In this document: in pieces, positions 1 through 10,854 of the stretch | Numbering within the stretch: position 1 is the stretch's first letter | Layout: each line of letters opens with the position of its first letter | DNA from: DASYDU01 sp050248495 | Lineage (GTDB): Bacteria; Planctomycetota; Planctomycetia; Pirellulales; Lacipirellulaceae | DNA length: 64,000 nucleotides | Reading direction: 5' to 3' | Assembly (NCBI GenBank): GCA_050248495.1 | Contig: JBFWSG010000005.1 | Span: 117,420-181,419 of the forward strand | Position numbers and translations under genes: made by a program | The notes under the pieces: generated by a model | Database searches by the model: none | What the model was told of the DNA's origin: nothing | Seen by the model: only the letters and a program-made list of their open reading frames with translations

Positions 1-1620
1 TTCGATGCCCACCAGGTCTCCCTGCTGAGGATCGAAATAGAACCGCGTCTTTACACCGCCCTGAATGCCGACGAGGCAGTCGGGCTGGGTTTTGTCGTTC
101 GGCCAGGGCAAGCGGCCAAAGTACACGACCTCGCCGAATTGCTTTGGTCCGACGAGCAGCAGCCGCTGCCACAAGTGAAGTGCCGCGAGCAGGCCGCCTG
201 ACCGCGGCGGGCTCAATTCGCCGCTGAGCGACAACGAAAATTGGGCTCCTGACTTTCCTTCCGGCATGACGATCGTGCCGCTCTGGTCGTTGAGCGATAT
301 CTCGACATCGCCGCCCTGCTTGTCTTTGCCCCGAATTCTCCAGTCCGCTCCGAGTCCCGCAAAATCACCGCGGGCCAGAAATGCGCTCCAAACGCGCTGC
401 AATTCGTGCTCGTTGAACCAATGGTTGGCGTAACCGCTTTGGGCCTCATACACCTTGGTGACGGCTTCGGGCACCTCGTTGGGATCTCTCAGCTTCGCGC
501 GGATCCGCTTCGGTGCATCGGGGGTGGGGGCGGGCGGCTCCAGGGGGCCTTCTGGCCGTTCGTGCGGATCTTCGGCGGGTCGTTCGCCCTCTAATTCCTT
601 TACCAGTCCGCCTTCGCCATGCAGCGGCGCGAGCCGCACCAGGCGCTCGTACTCGGTGCCGTCGCGGCGATAGACCAGCGGTACGCGCCACGCCTCGGGG
701 TAGGTGCCAAGTACATTCTTGAACGTGTTGGCGGTCGTGATTTCGCGGCCGCCGAAACGGACGATCTCATCGCCGTAACGCAGCCCGCGGCGGTAGGCGT
801 CGCTGTCGTCCAGGATGTCGTCGACGACGACACGGCCATCCGAATCGGTCGACACGATCGCCCCGAGCGAGGCATGATCGACGAGCCGACCGCTCTTGAG
901 ATGGCTCACAAAGCGCTTGATCTGATTGATCGACACGGCGTAGCCCACGCCGACGTTTACGCGTCCCCGCTTCTCGAACGAACAGCGGCCGTTGATGCCA
1001 ATCAGTTTTCCGTCGGCATTGAACAGCGGGCCACCGGAGTTGCCGGGATTCACCGCCGCGTCGGTTTGCAGGCAATCGGCGTACTCGAGCAGCGTGCCGG
1101 CCGGATACTGATAGCGGCGCACGCCGGAGATGATGCCGTAGCTCACGGTCGGCTGATAATTGTCGGCGAGCAGGAACGGGTTGCCGGCGACGAACGCCCA
1201 GTCGCCGACGCGGACGTCATCGCTGTCGCCCAGCTCGGCGACGGGGAACGTCGCCCCCTCGTCGCCCAACAGCTTGATGAGCGCGATGTCGCCGCCCGGA
1301 TCCAGGCCGACAAGCACGGCGTCGACCAGTCGCCCGTCGGAGAGGCCGACCTTCATTGCCGCGCCGCAGGGCGCGGTGACGTGGAAGTTCGTGAGCGCGT
1401 AGCCATCGGGCGAGATGATCACGCCGGAGCCGCCCCCCTGACCCTGGCGATCGAAGATGGCGATCGTGGGTCGTACGATGCGTTCGATCGTCGCCACGCG
1501 GTTCGCCTGGGCCGCCAGCACAGGCTCGGGAACGTCGACGGCGCGAACCGCCGGCGCCCACGTCGCACTTACGAGCGCGATTAGTGCAAAGCCCGTCGAT
1601 CGCCGCCTGTCACACTTCAC
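1..1620 (-). CDS. HtrA/DegP-like trypsin-fold serine protease with PDZ domain (3' end outside window)
   Basis: A secreted serine protease of the HtrA family. Translation of the minus strand begins with a signal peptide (a basic MKCDRRR-like start, then a hydrophobic stretch ending in AVRA). The complete catalytic triad is visible: His80 in TNFHV, Asp111 in GGDIAL and Ser195 in the GNSGGP motif. A PDZ domain follows at about residues 250-330 (GLRYGDEIVRFGGR). After a proline-rich linker comes an extra C-terminal domain of at least 200 residues that I do not recognise; it runs off the window edge. The start is the GTG whose first four bases overlap the stop of the upstream NPCBM gene (GTGA), which implies translational coupling. 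By family precedent it would degrade or sense misfolded envelope proteins, which fits a cluster of envelope proteins. Confidence 0.85.
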   Translation of the reverse strand, partial: MKCDRRRSTGFALIALVSATWAPAVRAVDVPEPVLAAQANRVATIERIVRPTIAIFDRQGQGGGSGVIISPDGYALTNFHVTAPCGAAMKVGLSDGRLVDAVLVGLDPGGDIALIKLLGDEGATFPVAELGDSDDVRVGDWAFVAGNPFLLADNYQPTVSYGIISGVRRYQYPAGTLLEYADCLQTDAAVNPGNSGGPLFNADGKLIGINGRCSFEKRGRVNVGVGYAVSINQIKRFVSHLKSGRLVDHASLGAIVSTDSDGRVVVDDILDDSDAYRRGLRYGDEIVRFGGREITTANTFKNVLGTYPEAWRVPLVYRRDGTEYERLVRLAPLHGEGGLVKELEGERPAEDPHERPEGPLEPPAPTPDAPKRIRAKLRDPNEVPEAVTKVYEAQSGYANHWFNEHELQRVWSAFLARGDFAGLGADWRIRGKDKQGGDVEISLNDQSGTIVMPEGKSGAQFSLSLSGELSPPRSGGLLAALHLWQRLLLVGPKQFGEVVYFGRLPWPNDKTQPDCLVGIQGGVKTRFYFDPQQGDLVGIE

Positions 1621-2855
1621 TTCACGATTCTCGCGTTGCAGAGATTAAGCCAGTCGCCCGTGTCGAGGTTCTCGCCGTAGTCGACCACGATCTTGAGCCG
1701 CCCCACGCCGGCGATGTCGAGGTCGAGCGCGACCGGGGCGTCGGAGCCGTCGATGGATTTTTCTAGTAGCTGCTCGTCATCGCCATACACCTCAAGGTGA
1801 ACATTGCCGCTGGCGGCATCGTTCGGATCAATCCCCGCCTCGGCCAGGACGCGATTGTAACCGGCAGGCAGGCGGTAGATGACCTCGCTGCGACTTCGCA
1901 AGGCGAGCCCTTTGGCGAATGTCTTGATCTCGGGCGAAGTGACGGACGGATTGGCGTCGCGATAGGCCAAGGCCAGCTCGCCGCCTCCTGCGGAGCGATT
2001 GTAATGAGGCTGGCCGAACTGGATTGCTCTGGTGGCGGCCGCGGGCAGGCCCACCAGGGGTTGCCATTTGACGCTCGCCGGCTTCAAGTCGCCGAGGAAG
2101 GCAACCTTGCCGGCCGACATGTCGACGCTCACCAGGCCCGAGATTGGCCACGCCAACTGCAGGCCGCTCTCGGTCGTCACGCGGAGCGACTCGCCCCGGA
2201 GTTCGACGTCTGACGCGGCGATCCGCAGGCCATCGACGCCGGTGACGACGGCGGCTGCGGGCCGCGGCTCGTCCGAGCGATAGTAAATCACGCCGGCCAC
2301 TTTGCTGCGCGGCACCTTCATGTTGTTATCGTCCACGGTCAGCTCGACTTCGTCCTGCGTAATCGCACCTACGACGCATTCCAGATGGTCGAGGCTCTTT
2401 CCGCCGCGCTTGGCGACCACAACCACATCGCTGGGCAGATTGAGACCGCGAATTTCCTCCCATTGGGGCACGGCCTCCGGTTCCAGCCGTTGCAATTGCA
2501 CGGCGCGGACTTTTTCGACCGGCGCGGTCAAGCTCTCTGGGTCGGCGGGAGGCGGAAGCACCAGCTGCAGTACCGCTTGCTCTTTGCTGGTTGAATAGTC
2601 GATCAATGGCAATCGAGTTCCATCGACGAGCTCGACGTGCGGCCCCGTCGACTCCTGGACCGAAGGGTTCGCGAACTTGATTTCCAGGAGTTCTCCGGTG
2701 GGAACCGTCTGCGGCCCGGACTGCGTGGCGAGGACGATTTCCTTGCCGCTCCACGACTCCAACTGACCCGTCTCACTCGTGCCGTCGAGCTTCGTGGCGG
2801 TCACGTCCGCCGGAGCCGCCAGGGCGAGCGCAATGAGAGCAATCAGGTTCCACAC
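1617..2855 (-). CDS. Secreted protein with C-terminal NPCBM-like carbohydrate-binding domain
   Basis: A 412-residue exported protein. A short signal peptide (MWNLIALIALALAAPA) is followed by a beta-rich N-terminal part (about residues 20-270) that I cannot assign. Residues about 295-412 have the pattern of the NPCBM/NEW2 family: a FAKGLALRS block, a YRLPAGYNRVLAEAGID block, a gDdeqLlek segment, and the closing WLNLCNARI strand. Members of this family are found on secreted glycosidases and planctomycete surface proteins and are thought to bind glycans. The GTG start is supported by a GGGAG Shine-Dalgarno about 8 bases upstream. The stop overlaps the protease start, so the two are probably co-translated. 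Confidence 0.7.
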   Translation of the reverse strand: MWNLIALIALALAAPADVTATKLDGTSETGQLESWSGKEIVLATQSGPQTVPTGELLEIKFANPSVQESTGPHVELVDGTRLPLIDYSTSKEQAVLQLVLPPPADPESLTAPVEKVRAVQLQRLEPEAVPQWEEIRGLNLPSDVVVVAKRGGKSLDHLECVVGAITQDEVELTVDDNNMKVPRSKVAGVIYYRSDEPRPAAAVVTGVDGLRIAASDVELRGESLRVTTESGLQLAWPISGLVSVDMSAGKVAFLGDLKPASVKWQPLVGLPAAATRAIQFGQPHYNRSAGGGELALAYRDANPSVTSPEIKTFAKGLALRSRSEVIYRLPAGYNRVLAEAGIDPNDAASGNVHLEVYGDDEQLLEKSIDGSDAPVALDLDIAGVGRLKIVVDYGENLDTGDWLNLCNARIVK

Positions 2856-2928
2856 AAACTGACTCCCTGGGAGTTGGAGCGACCGCGATCAATTCTGCCG
2901 GGGCAGGCTGAATTATACGTCGCGACGG

Positions 2929-4032
2929 TCAGGGCTGCTCTTGAGATTCCTCGGCGGCCAGCCGGCGGAAGTACTCCTCAATGACTTCGCGGTAGTGGGA
3001 CGGAAATTCGCGTCCAACGTCCTGGAGGGCCTGCTCGCGCTCTTTGGCGGGCATGTCGCCCCAATCGGCGCCGTCGCCGACGTCCCGCGGATCGACCTTG
3101 CCCGGGGCCTTCAGCTCGGCCAGGCGGCTGTCCTGCATCGGTGTCGCGCTCGGCCCGCCGCCGGACGGAGAAGATTGCGATTGGGCCTGCTTCTGCGCCT
3201 GGTCTTCCAGGTTCTTGATCAATTTGTCGAGCGACTCGATGACGCCGTCTTCGACCATTTGCACCGGCTTGCCGGCGCGGCCCAATTCCAGCCGACGCCG
3301 CACGTCAGACATCCGCCGCGCGATGTGATCGAGCGAATCATCTTCCAAGCCGGCGAGATCCTGCTGCATCAGCGCGGCCAGCTTCTGGTAGCGGGCCGGC
3401 AATTCGTCCGATCGCTCCAGCAGCTCGGCAACCGTCGCGTCCGCGCGATCAGCATTCACGAGCCGGTGACTGGCCACTGCGCGATAGAACAACAATGTGT
3501 CCGGGGCGACGACGTCGGCCGGCGCGAGCCCGTCGGTCCAGGAGATAACTTCGTCGTCGTATCCGTTCTGTCCGAGCCAGCGGGCGTAGTAGAGCCGCAT
3601 GTTGTATCGCACCAGCGGCGGGGCTTCGCTGTTGGCCAGCCAGGAAAAATCGGGCAGCTCCGCGGGCCGATCGGTCTTGTCGCAAAACGCCACCAGCTCC
3701 GCCACGCGGTCGTCGGCCATCGCCAGGCAATCGGCGAGTCGGTCCAACAAATCGTTTGGCGTGCGGGTCGCCGGCGAATCGCCCTGCCACCAGGCGTCGC
3801 GGATTTTCGATTGACGCTCCGGCGTAAGCGAGTGAGATCGCAAATACAAGTCGAGCTGCTGGAACACCGCTTCGGCCGAGACCGGTTGCCAACTGGGTTC
3901 GGCAAAAAATTCAGGGTCGGCAGCCGCAGCGGTGGGAACGATGGCCGCGGGAAAAACGAAAAGAGCCAGCGAGAGGAGCGTCGGACCGGCGAATCGGCCC
4001 GGAATTCGGCGGGATGTCAAACGGTCGGCCAT
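2929..4032 (-). CDS. Secreted hypothetical protein with conserved C-terminal WGD...YREVIEEYF motif
   Basis: A 367-residue protein with an N-terminal signal peptide (hydrophobic LSLALFVFPAAIVPTAAAA). The body is alpha-helical, with about seven helical blocks that look like degenerate TPR-type repeats. A proline/serine/glutamine-rich linker (about 280-305) leads to a short terminal motif, WGDMPAKEREQALQDVGREF followed by PSHYREVIEEYFRRLA. I know similar tails from other planctomycete proteins encoded beside MoxR/VWA genes, but no biochemical function. It is the first gene after a probable promoter, so it may start a sub-operon with the NPCBM and protease genes. Confidence 0.65.
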   Translation of the reverse strand: MADRLTSRRIPGRFAGPTLLSLALFVFPAAIVPTAAAADPEFFAEPSWQPVSAEAVFQQLDLYLRSHSLTPERQSKIRDAWWQGDSPATRTPNDLLDRLADCLAMADDRVAELVAFCDKTDRPAELPDFSWLANSEAPPLVRYNMRLYYARWLGQNGYDDEVISWTDGLAPADVVAPDTLLFYRAVASHRLVNADRADATVAELLERSDELPARYQKLAALMQQDLAGLEDDSLDHIARRMSDVRRRLELGRAGKPVQMVEDGVIESLDKLIKNLEDQAQKQAQSQSSPSGGGPSATPMQDSRLAELKAPGKVDPRDVGDGADWGDMPAKEREQALQDVGREFPSHYREVIEEYFRRLAAEESQEQP

Positions 4033-4137
4033 GCGGTGGACTTTCGCGGGTTCGAGGACGCCTGCGACCTGCTAACTGGTAAGTCTCGACGCGCCTGTTT
4101 TTGGTTCGGGCTCCCCGCCAGCAGCCCATTTCTCAAT

Positions 4138-4165
4138 TATTTATCACAGGCTCCATCTGGTCCAA
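4138..4165 (-). promoter_or_regulatory. Candidate sigma70-type promoter for the 367-aa secreted protein
   Basis: On the minus strand TTGGAC and TAAATA are separated by 16 bases, about 105 bases upstream of the ATG of the secreted hypothetical gene and inside the 261-base gap that follows the coiled-coil gene. This is the widest gap inside the operon-like block apart from the repeat-filled one at 13098-13356. Confidence 0.4.
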
Positions 4166-4293
4166 TAAACTGCAGCCCAACCGCTGTGCCCAACAAGTTT
4201 CATCGGCTATGCGGTACTCAAAACCCGAGGATTTGGGTTAACCCGCCCCGCCGACTCCCTCCATTTTGCCATTTTCCACCGATTTCGCAAATC

Positions 4294-6057
<1,764 letters not shown>

Positions 6058-6075
6058 GGCGATTCCTGACTCTGC

Positions 6076-8301
6076 CTAATCTTCGTCCTCAAACAGGTCC
6101 TTGATCCGTTCGGACTGCTGATCTTTGGTCCGCTCGTTTAGCTTTTCCTGGTCGTCGATGATGCCGCGGAGCAGGCCGACAACTTCATTGTACGATTCGA
6201 GTTCCAGCATGCGGTCGAGAATCTGCTGCATTTCGACGAGCACTCGGTCAGCCAGCCGCAGCGAGTCGGCGAGCGCGGCCGGTCCCGCTTCGTTGTCGGC
6301 GATCCGCTCGTTGACTTCTTCCAGCTGCGACTCGAACAAGTGCATCGACTTCTCCGCCAATTGACGCAGTGGCGTGCCGATTTGTTCCCGCAAACGGGTC
6401 TTCAAATCGACGTTTTCGATCCGATTGTTCACGAGCTGCTCGTAGAGATCGTCAAAACCGTCCGCGAGGCCCAGCACTTCATGGGTCGACTGGGTCACAT
6501 TCTGCAGCGCCCCCGCCACGCGCAGGCGGCGGCGGTTTAGGGCCCGTTCTGGATCGGCGTCGGGTTGGGCCGCGCTCGCAAACTCGACGCGCGCGAGCAG
6601 GTTGCGGGTGTCCGTCATTTTCGCGTGGACCGCCTCGAAACGTTGGCGCAGCTCGAGTTCGCGCCGTTCCAACAGCGCCAGCAGCTGCGGCACGGTCACC
6701 ACGTCGAGCGCAAATTGTTGACTCGCACCGACGCGCGGCGTGTCGTTCAAGTTGTACCGATCGGCCGCTCGCACCGAGAGAAACAGAGTCTTGCCCGGTT
6801 CCAATTGGAGCGCCCGCTCGGCGTTGGCGTCGTCGCCGCCGCGGGCGTCAAACGCATCGAGCTCGGTTTGTTCTTGCACGCCGTTGGGCTGATGAACTAG
6901 CGGCCGCTTGCGGGCCTCGCCGTCGTTGACCTGGTACGTGCACCAGATTTGGTCGATTCCGTAATCGTCCGACACTTTGCCCACAATCGGCACGATCGCG
7001 TCCGGCGTGATCGCCGAGCCGATGCCGGCCAGTCGCACCGAGACCTGCGGCAATTCATCTCGGATCACGGCGAGCGAAACTCGGTAGGGCTCGCGGCTCG
7101 TGACGCCGTCCGCGTCGGTCATCGCCATCGTCAGCACGTCATCCGCGAGCAGCTTTCCATACTCCCAGCGAATCGATTTTTGATCCTGATCGCTGTCGTT
7201 GAGCGATTTCTCGTCCGGATTCTGCGAGCTCGCGACGCAGACGTCCACCAGCGGCTTGGTCGATTTGGCCCGGAGCGTGAGCTGCGTGCCCTCGGGAATG
7301 CGCATCCCACCGGTGACCGGCAGCCGGCGCGGCTCGCGCCCGAGGTACTCGGGATAGACGCATTCGAGTTCCATTCCCGTGAGCTCCGGCCGGTCGACGA
7401 TTTCAAGCTTCAATCCGTCGACGCGGTCGTCGCCGCCCCGCACGTCGAGCGTCATGCTAGAAGAGACGTCGTTAAACTCGTAGCGATATTCCTGGAATTC
7501 GTCCCGGCCGGGAACCGCGTCGCCGATCCGCGTCATGGTGTCGCGCCCCCGTCCGCCGTCGGCCGAGAGGAAGCGGAACTCGACTTGCGCAGGCGCCACG
7601 AAGTCTTTGGTGTCGGCCCGCACCACGAGCTCGAACTTGTCGTCGCGGGCCAGCTTGTGGATTCGCTCGCCGGCAGCGTTCAGCTCGAACCCGACGACCT
7701 CCAGTTGGACGCGTCGCGGCCAGGGCTCGGAGCTCAGGGCCAACCGTTGGATCCAGAATCCGAACACGTTGCGGGCCGCCAGTGCCGCGATCGGCAGCGA
7801 CGCCGCGAGCACCAGAGCCGCGATCACCCGCCGCGCGAGCGGCCCGCGGCGAAACAGCTGTTTGGCGTCGACGTTGGCCGAGGCATTGGCCGCAGACGCG
7901 CGTGTGCGGGCCACGAGCTCCGGGTGATAGACGGTGTTTTCGCCATCGCCCACCGCGAGGTCTACCGACGTGAGCACATGGTCGTTCAACTGGCCGAAGC
8001 GCCGCTCCAGGAGCACGGCGAGGCTCGCGTCGGGGAGCGGCACAAAGATTCGCCGTAGCAGAAAGCGATACGCGACCCACAGCCCTGCGAGCCCTACGCC
8101 AATCATCGCCGCGAGCCGCACGTTCGGTGACGGCTCGAACAGCCAATCAAACAGCATGCCCAGCCAGAACGCCGCCACCAGTGTGATCGCCAGCGCGGCC
8201 AGCCCTTCCAGCCACACGTAGGCGCGGATCCCCCGCCGCACTTGTGCGAGCTTGCGCTCGACAATCGGTGGGACATCAGGTTGCAGCGTCGAGTTAGCCA
8301 A
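6076..8301 (-). CDS. DUF4175-like multi-domain membrane protein
   Basis: A 741-residue protein with three N-terminal membrane segments: about residues 30-53 (LEGLAALAITLVAAFWLG), 60-82 and 150-175. A long extracytoplasmic beta-rich region follows, then a helical C-terminal third that is rich in charged residues (LESYNEVVGLLRGIIDDQEKLNERTKDQ). This layout, next to membrane VWA proteins and MoxR, matches the DUF4175-like proteins often found in such clusters. The first available start is TTG; no good Shine-Dalgarno is visible. It lies 30 bases after the VWA gene and 18 bases before the coiled-coil gene, in the same orientation. Confidence 0.65.
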   Translation of the reverse strand: MANSTLQPDVPPIVERKLAQVRRGIRAYVWLEGLAALAITLVAAFWLGMLFDWLFEPSPNVRLAAMIGVGLAGLWVAYRFLLRRIFVPLPDASLAVLLERRFGQLNDHVLTSVDLAVGDGENTVYHPELVARTRASAANASANVDAKQLFRRGPLARRVIAALVLAASLPIAALAARNVFGFWIQRLALSSEPWPRRVQLEVVGFELNAAGERIHKLARDDKFELVVRADTKDFVAPAQVEFRFLSADGGRGRDTMTRIGDAVPGRDEFQEYRYEFNDVSSSMTLDVRGGDDRVDGLKLEIVDRPELTGMELECVYPEYLGREPRRLPVTGGMRIPEGTQLTLRAKSTKPLVDVCVASSQNPDEKSLNDSDQDQKSIRWEYGKLLADDVLTMAMTDADGVTSREPYRVSLAVIRDELPQVSVRLAGIGSAITPDAIVPIVGKVSDDYGIDQIWCTYQVNDGEARKRPLVHQPNGVQEQTELDAFDARGGDDANAERALQLEPGKTLFLSVRAADRYNLNDTPRVGASQQFALDVVTVPQLLALLERRELELRQRFEAVHAKMTDTRNLLARVEFASAAQPDADPERALNRRRLRVAGALQNVTQSTHEVLGLADGFDDLYEQLVNNRIENVDLKTRLREQIGTPLRQLAEKSMHLFESQLEEVNERIADNEAGPAALADSLRLADRVLVEMQQILDRMLELESYNEVVGLLRGIIDDQEKLNERTKDQQSERIKDLFEDED

Positions 8302-8331
8302 GTTGGTCGAGAGTCAAAGTAATGAATTGTG

Positions 8332-10854
8332 TCATGCCAGCCGGTTCAAACGTCGGACGATCCATTCCATGAATAGCGCCCCGGCGATCACACCGAGCAG
8401 CCAGGTCATCTGCCGTTCGGCGAACGCTTTGTCGGGCGCGCCTTTGAGCAGCTTCACCTCGGCCCGGCTGGGAATCGCCTTGCCGAGCGACATGGTCGCG
8501 GTGTCGCCATAGGCGGCGAGCTCCAAGTTCGGGTAGTACCGGCCGCCGGTGTCCTTGGCGATCGAGGTGAGCAAGGCGACGTTGCGTTCGGGATGGGTCC
8601 GCTCCAGGTCGGGGACGCGGACTTGGATGTACTTCGAGAACGGCTCTTCATCGCTACCCGGCACCGGCAGCGCAACCTGGTACGTTCCTTCCTGGCGGAC
8701 GACGAATTGGCCCAGGTACATGCCCGGCTGTTGGGCGTCTGCCGTGAGCTTCACCGCTTCGGTCGTGTTGTCGGGCTGCATCACCTGGGCCGTCACGTTT
8801 TCGAGCGCCAGCGGCTCATGGCGTTCGTCCGCGAGCCGTCCGCGGAGCACCACGGTCTCCCCCAGCTCGTAGCGATCGCGATCCACGAGCAGCGAGCCGC
8901 GCGATGAGCCGCGGAGCAACCGGCCCTGGCTCACCTGCCGCACGAGCTTGGTGTAGAGCACTTCAAAGTACGCGGGATCGATGGCCCGCAGCCGCCAGAA
9001 TTCGCCGCTGCCGATGTACAGCACCTGGCCCGCGCCGTAGAACTGGCCGGCCATGTAAACGGGCATCTTGTCGCCCAGGCCCGCTTCGGGATCGGCAACG
9101 CGGGCGTAAACCGTCGCGCCGGGCTTTTCGCTCTTAATCGCGTAGTAGCCGAACACGCCGGGAAAGCCCGACCAGGCGAGCTGGCTCTCGTCGGCCGTGT
9201 TGGCGAGCCACAAGAACCGCGCATCGCGGCCGGCCCGCTCGAATTGAATCGGGAAAGCCGCCTCGCCGCCGAAGTGGCCGTCGTCGAGCAGCGTCAACCG
9301 CTGTTGGAAGGTAACCGGGTAAAGGTCGCGCAGCTTGGCGTGCTCGACGCTGCGGACCCATTCGTTCGTGTGGATCGGCCCAGGGATGACAATCAGGCCG
9401 CCGGCCTCATCGGAGACCCATTTTTCAAGCAGCTCGACCTGCGCCGCATCGAGCTTTCTCCAATCAGGATCGAAGGCCACGATGCAGTCGTATTGATAGA
9501 GCTCGTCGCGGGTGGCGGGGAATTCGTCGAGGAGGTTCTCCGCGTCCTGCGACATGCCAGGTTGGCCCGTCTGCAGCAAGACGTCGCATTTCATGGTCTT
9601 GTCGCGATGCAGCTGATCGCGCAGGAAGCGGTACTCGCGCGTCGGCCCGCTGGCCACGAGCAGCACGCGCGTTTGCCGATCGACAACGTCCATCTCTGAT
9701 TCGCGTCCGTTGTCGCGGGGATTGTCGTCATCCGGCGGCGCGGCGGCACGGACCTGATAGACGAAGCGGCCGGGGGCGTCCGGCTCCACGTCGAACGACA
9801 CCGGCACGACTTCGCCGTCGGCGCCGATTTGAATTCGCTCCGTGGCGATCGAGGTGCCCGAACCCGCGGGCTCCTCACCCGTCCGGCGAAGCAACTCGAC
9901 GTCGACAAACTGGCCCGCGTAACCGGTGGCCTGGATGTAGCCGGTGATGCTCACGGTATCGCCCGGGAAGGCCCGCGCGGGGACGAGCAAATCGCTCACG
10001 CCGAGGTTGCGGCGCGGCTCGGTCGAGCCGATGCCGATTGTGTAGACGGGGATACCCGCCTCGCGGGCCGCCGCCACCGCAGCGCTCGGCTCGGTGCCGG
10101 CGTTTTGCACTCCATCGGAAATCACGATCAGGCCGGCGAGGGGAGCAGCCCGGTAACGATAGAGCTGATCGGCGAGCGCATCGCCGAGCCGCGTTTGCGT
10201 GCCGCTCGGTTCGAGCTCTGCCGACCAGTTGATTTTCGGCTTGGCGGGTTTCGAGTCAGATTCGCCCTCGCCGGCGCCGTCCGTTACGGCGACCGGACGT
10301 TCTTTTGATTTGTCACCCTGTTCACCGACAAAGGGCGGCGGGTTTTCCTTCGGCAGTGTGGCGACGGGCTTCACGTCCTGATCGAAGCGAGCGACGTTAA
10401 CATCGTGGTGTTCCCGTAATTCCGAGAGCAATGGCAAGTCCTTGAGCGCGGCGACGACCTGGTCGGTCCGGCTCTTGGTGCTGTTGTTGCCGCCGCCCGG
10501 ATTGTCGGCGAGCGCCATGCTCTGGCTGCTGTCGACGAGCACGGCGACCTGCGAATTGTGGACGATCTCGCGCGTCGTCCGCCGTTCAACGCCGAGAAAA
10601 AAGATTAAAAGTCCGGCGAGCGCGACAAACCGCAATCCGGCCAGCAACCGCCCGACGCCCGGCGACAGCTCGCGCGTATCGCGGCGGTAGAGATACCACA
10701 CCAGCATCACGATCGCCGCGGTGCTGACGGCGATCAGCGTCACCGGCAGCCGCACGTCGTCGAAATCGGAGAGCCGGCCGAATTCGTAAACCGCTCGGCC
10801 CGGCCCCGTTTCGTTTTGCGCCAGGATCGGCGTTAACAGGTGGTTGCCAATCAT
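8332..10854 (-). CDS. Membrane-anchored VWA protein with glutamine amidotransferase-like domain
   Basis: An 840-residue protein. Two N-terminal membrane helices (about 37-56 and 70-90) precede a von Willebrand A domain whose MIDAS motif is intact as DSSQS at 108-112. Residues about 235-265 carry the second half of the fold (LIVISDGVQNAG, then VYTIGIGS). The centre contains an alpha/beta region of the GATase1-like type (RVLLVASGPTREYRFLRDQL, then GGLIVIPGP) without an obvious catalytic Cys. A C-terminal membrane anchor lies near residue 820 (LLGVIAGALFMEWIV). The topology places the VWA domain outside the inner membrane. The ATG overlaps the stop of the BatA-type gene by four bases, so the two are coupled. 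It corresponds in architecture to the last complete gene of the second cluster. Confidence 0.8.
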   Translation of the reverse strand: MIGNHLLTPILAQNETGPGRAVYEFGRLSDFDDVRLPVTLIAVSTAAIVMLVWYLYRRDTRELSPGVGRLLAGLRFVALAGLLIFFLGVERRTTREIVHNSQVAVLVDSSQSMALADNPGGGNNSTKSRTDQVVAALKDLPLLSELREHHDVNVARFDQDVKPVATLPKENPPPFVGEQGDKSKERPVAVTDGAGEGESDSKPAKPKINWSAELEPSGTQTRLGDALADQLYRYRAAPLAGLIVISDGVQNAGTEPSAAVAAAREAGIPVYTIGIGSTEPRRNLGVSDLLVPARAFPGDTVSITGYIQATGYAGQFVDVELLRRTGEEPAGSGTSIATERIQIGADGEVVPVSFDVEPDAPGRFVYQVRAAAPPDDDNPRDNGRESEMDVVDRQTRVLLVASGPTREYRFLRDQLHRDKTMKCDVLLQTGQPGMSQDAENLLDEFPATRDELYQYDCIVAFDPDWRKLDAAQVELLEKWVSDEAGGLIVIPGPIHTNEWVRSVEHAKLRDLYPVTFQQRLTLLDDGHFGGEAAFPIQFERAGRDARFLWLANTADESQLAWSGFPGVFGYYAIKSEKPGATVYARVADPEAGLGDKMPVYMAGQFYGAGQVLYIGSGEFWRLRAIDPAYFEVLYTKLVRQVSQGRLLRGSSRGSLLVDRDRYELGETVVLRGRLADERHEPLALENVTAQVMQPDNTTEAVKLTADAQQPGMYLGQFVVRQEGTYQVALPVPGSDEEPFSKYIQVRVPDLERTHPERNVALLTSIAKDTGGRYYPNLELAAYGDTATMSLGKAIPSRAEVKLLKGAPDKAFAERQMTWLLGVIAGALFMEWIVRRLNRLA

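Noticed and set aside
619..1584. 321-codon plus-strand open frame at the left edge
   Set aside because: The minus strand encodes a complete HtrA catalytic triad and PDZ domain here; the plus frame is its shadow.
4215..4245. Possible terminator of the coiled-coil gene (AACCC/GGGTT hairpin on the minus strand)
   Set aside because: The stem is only 5 bp and is followed by a short T run interrupted by G; too weak to list.
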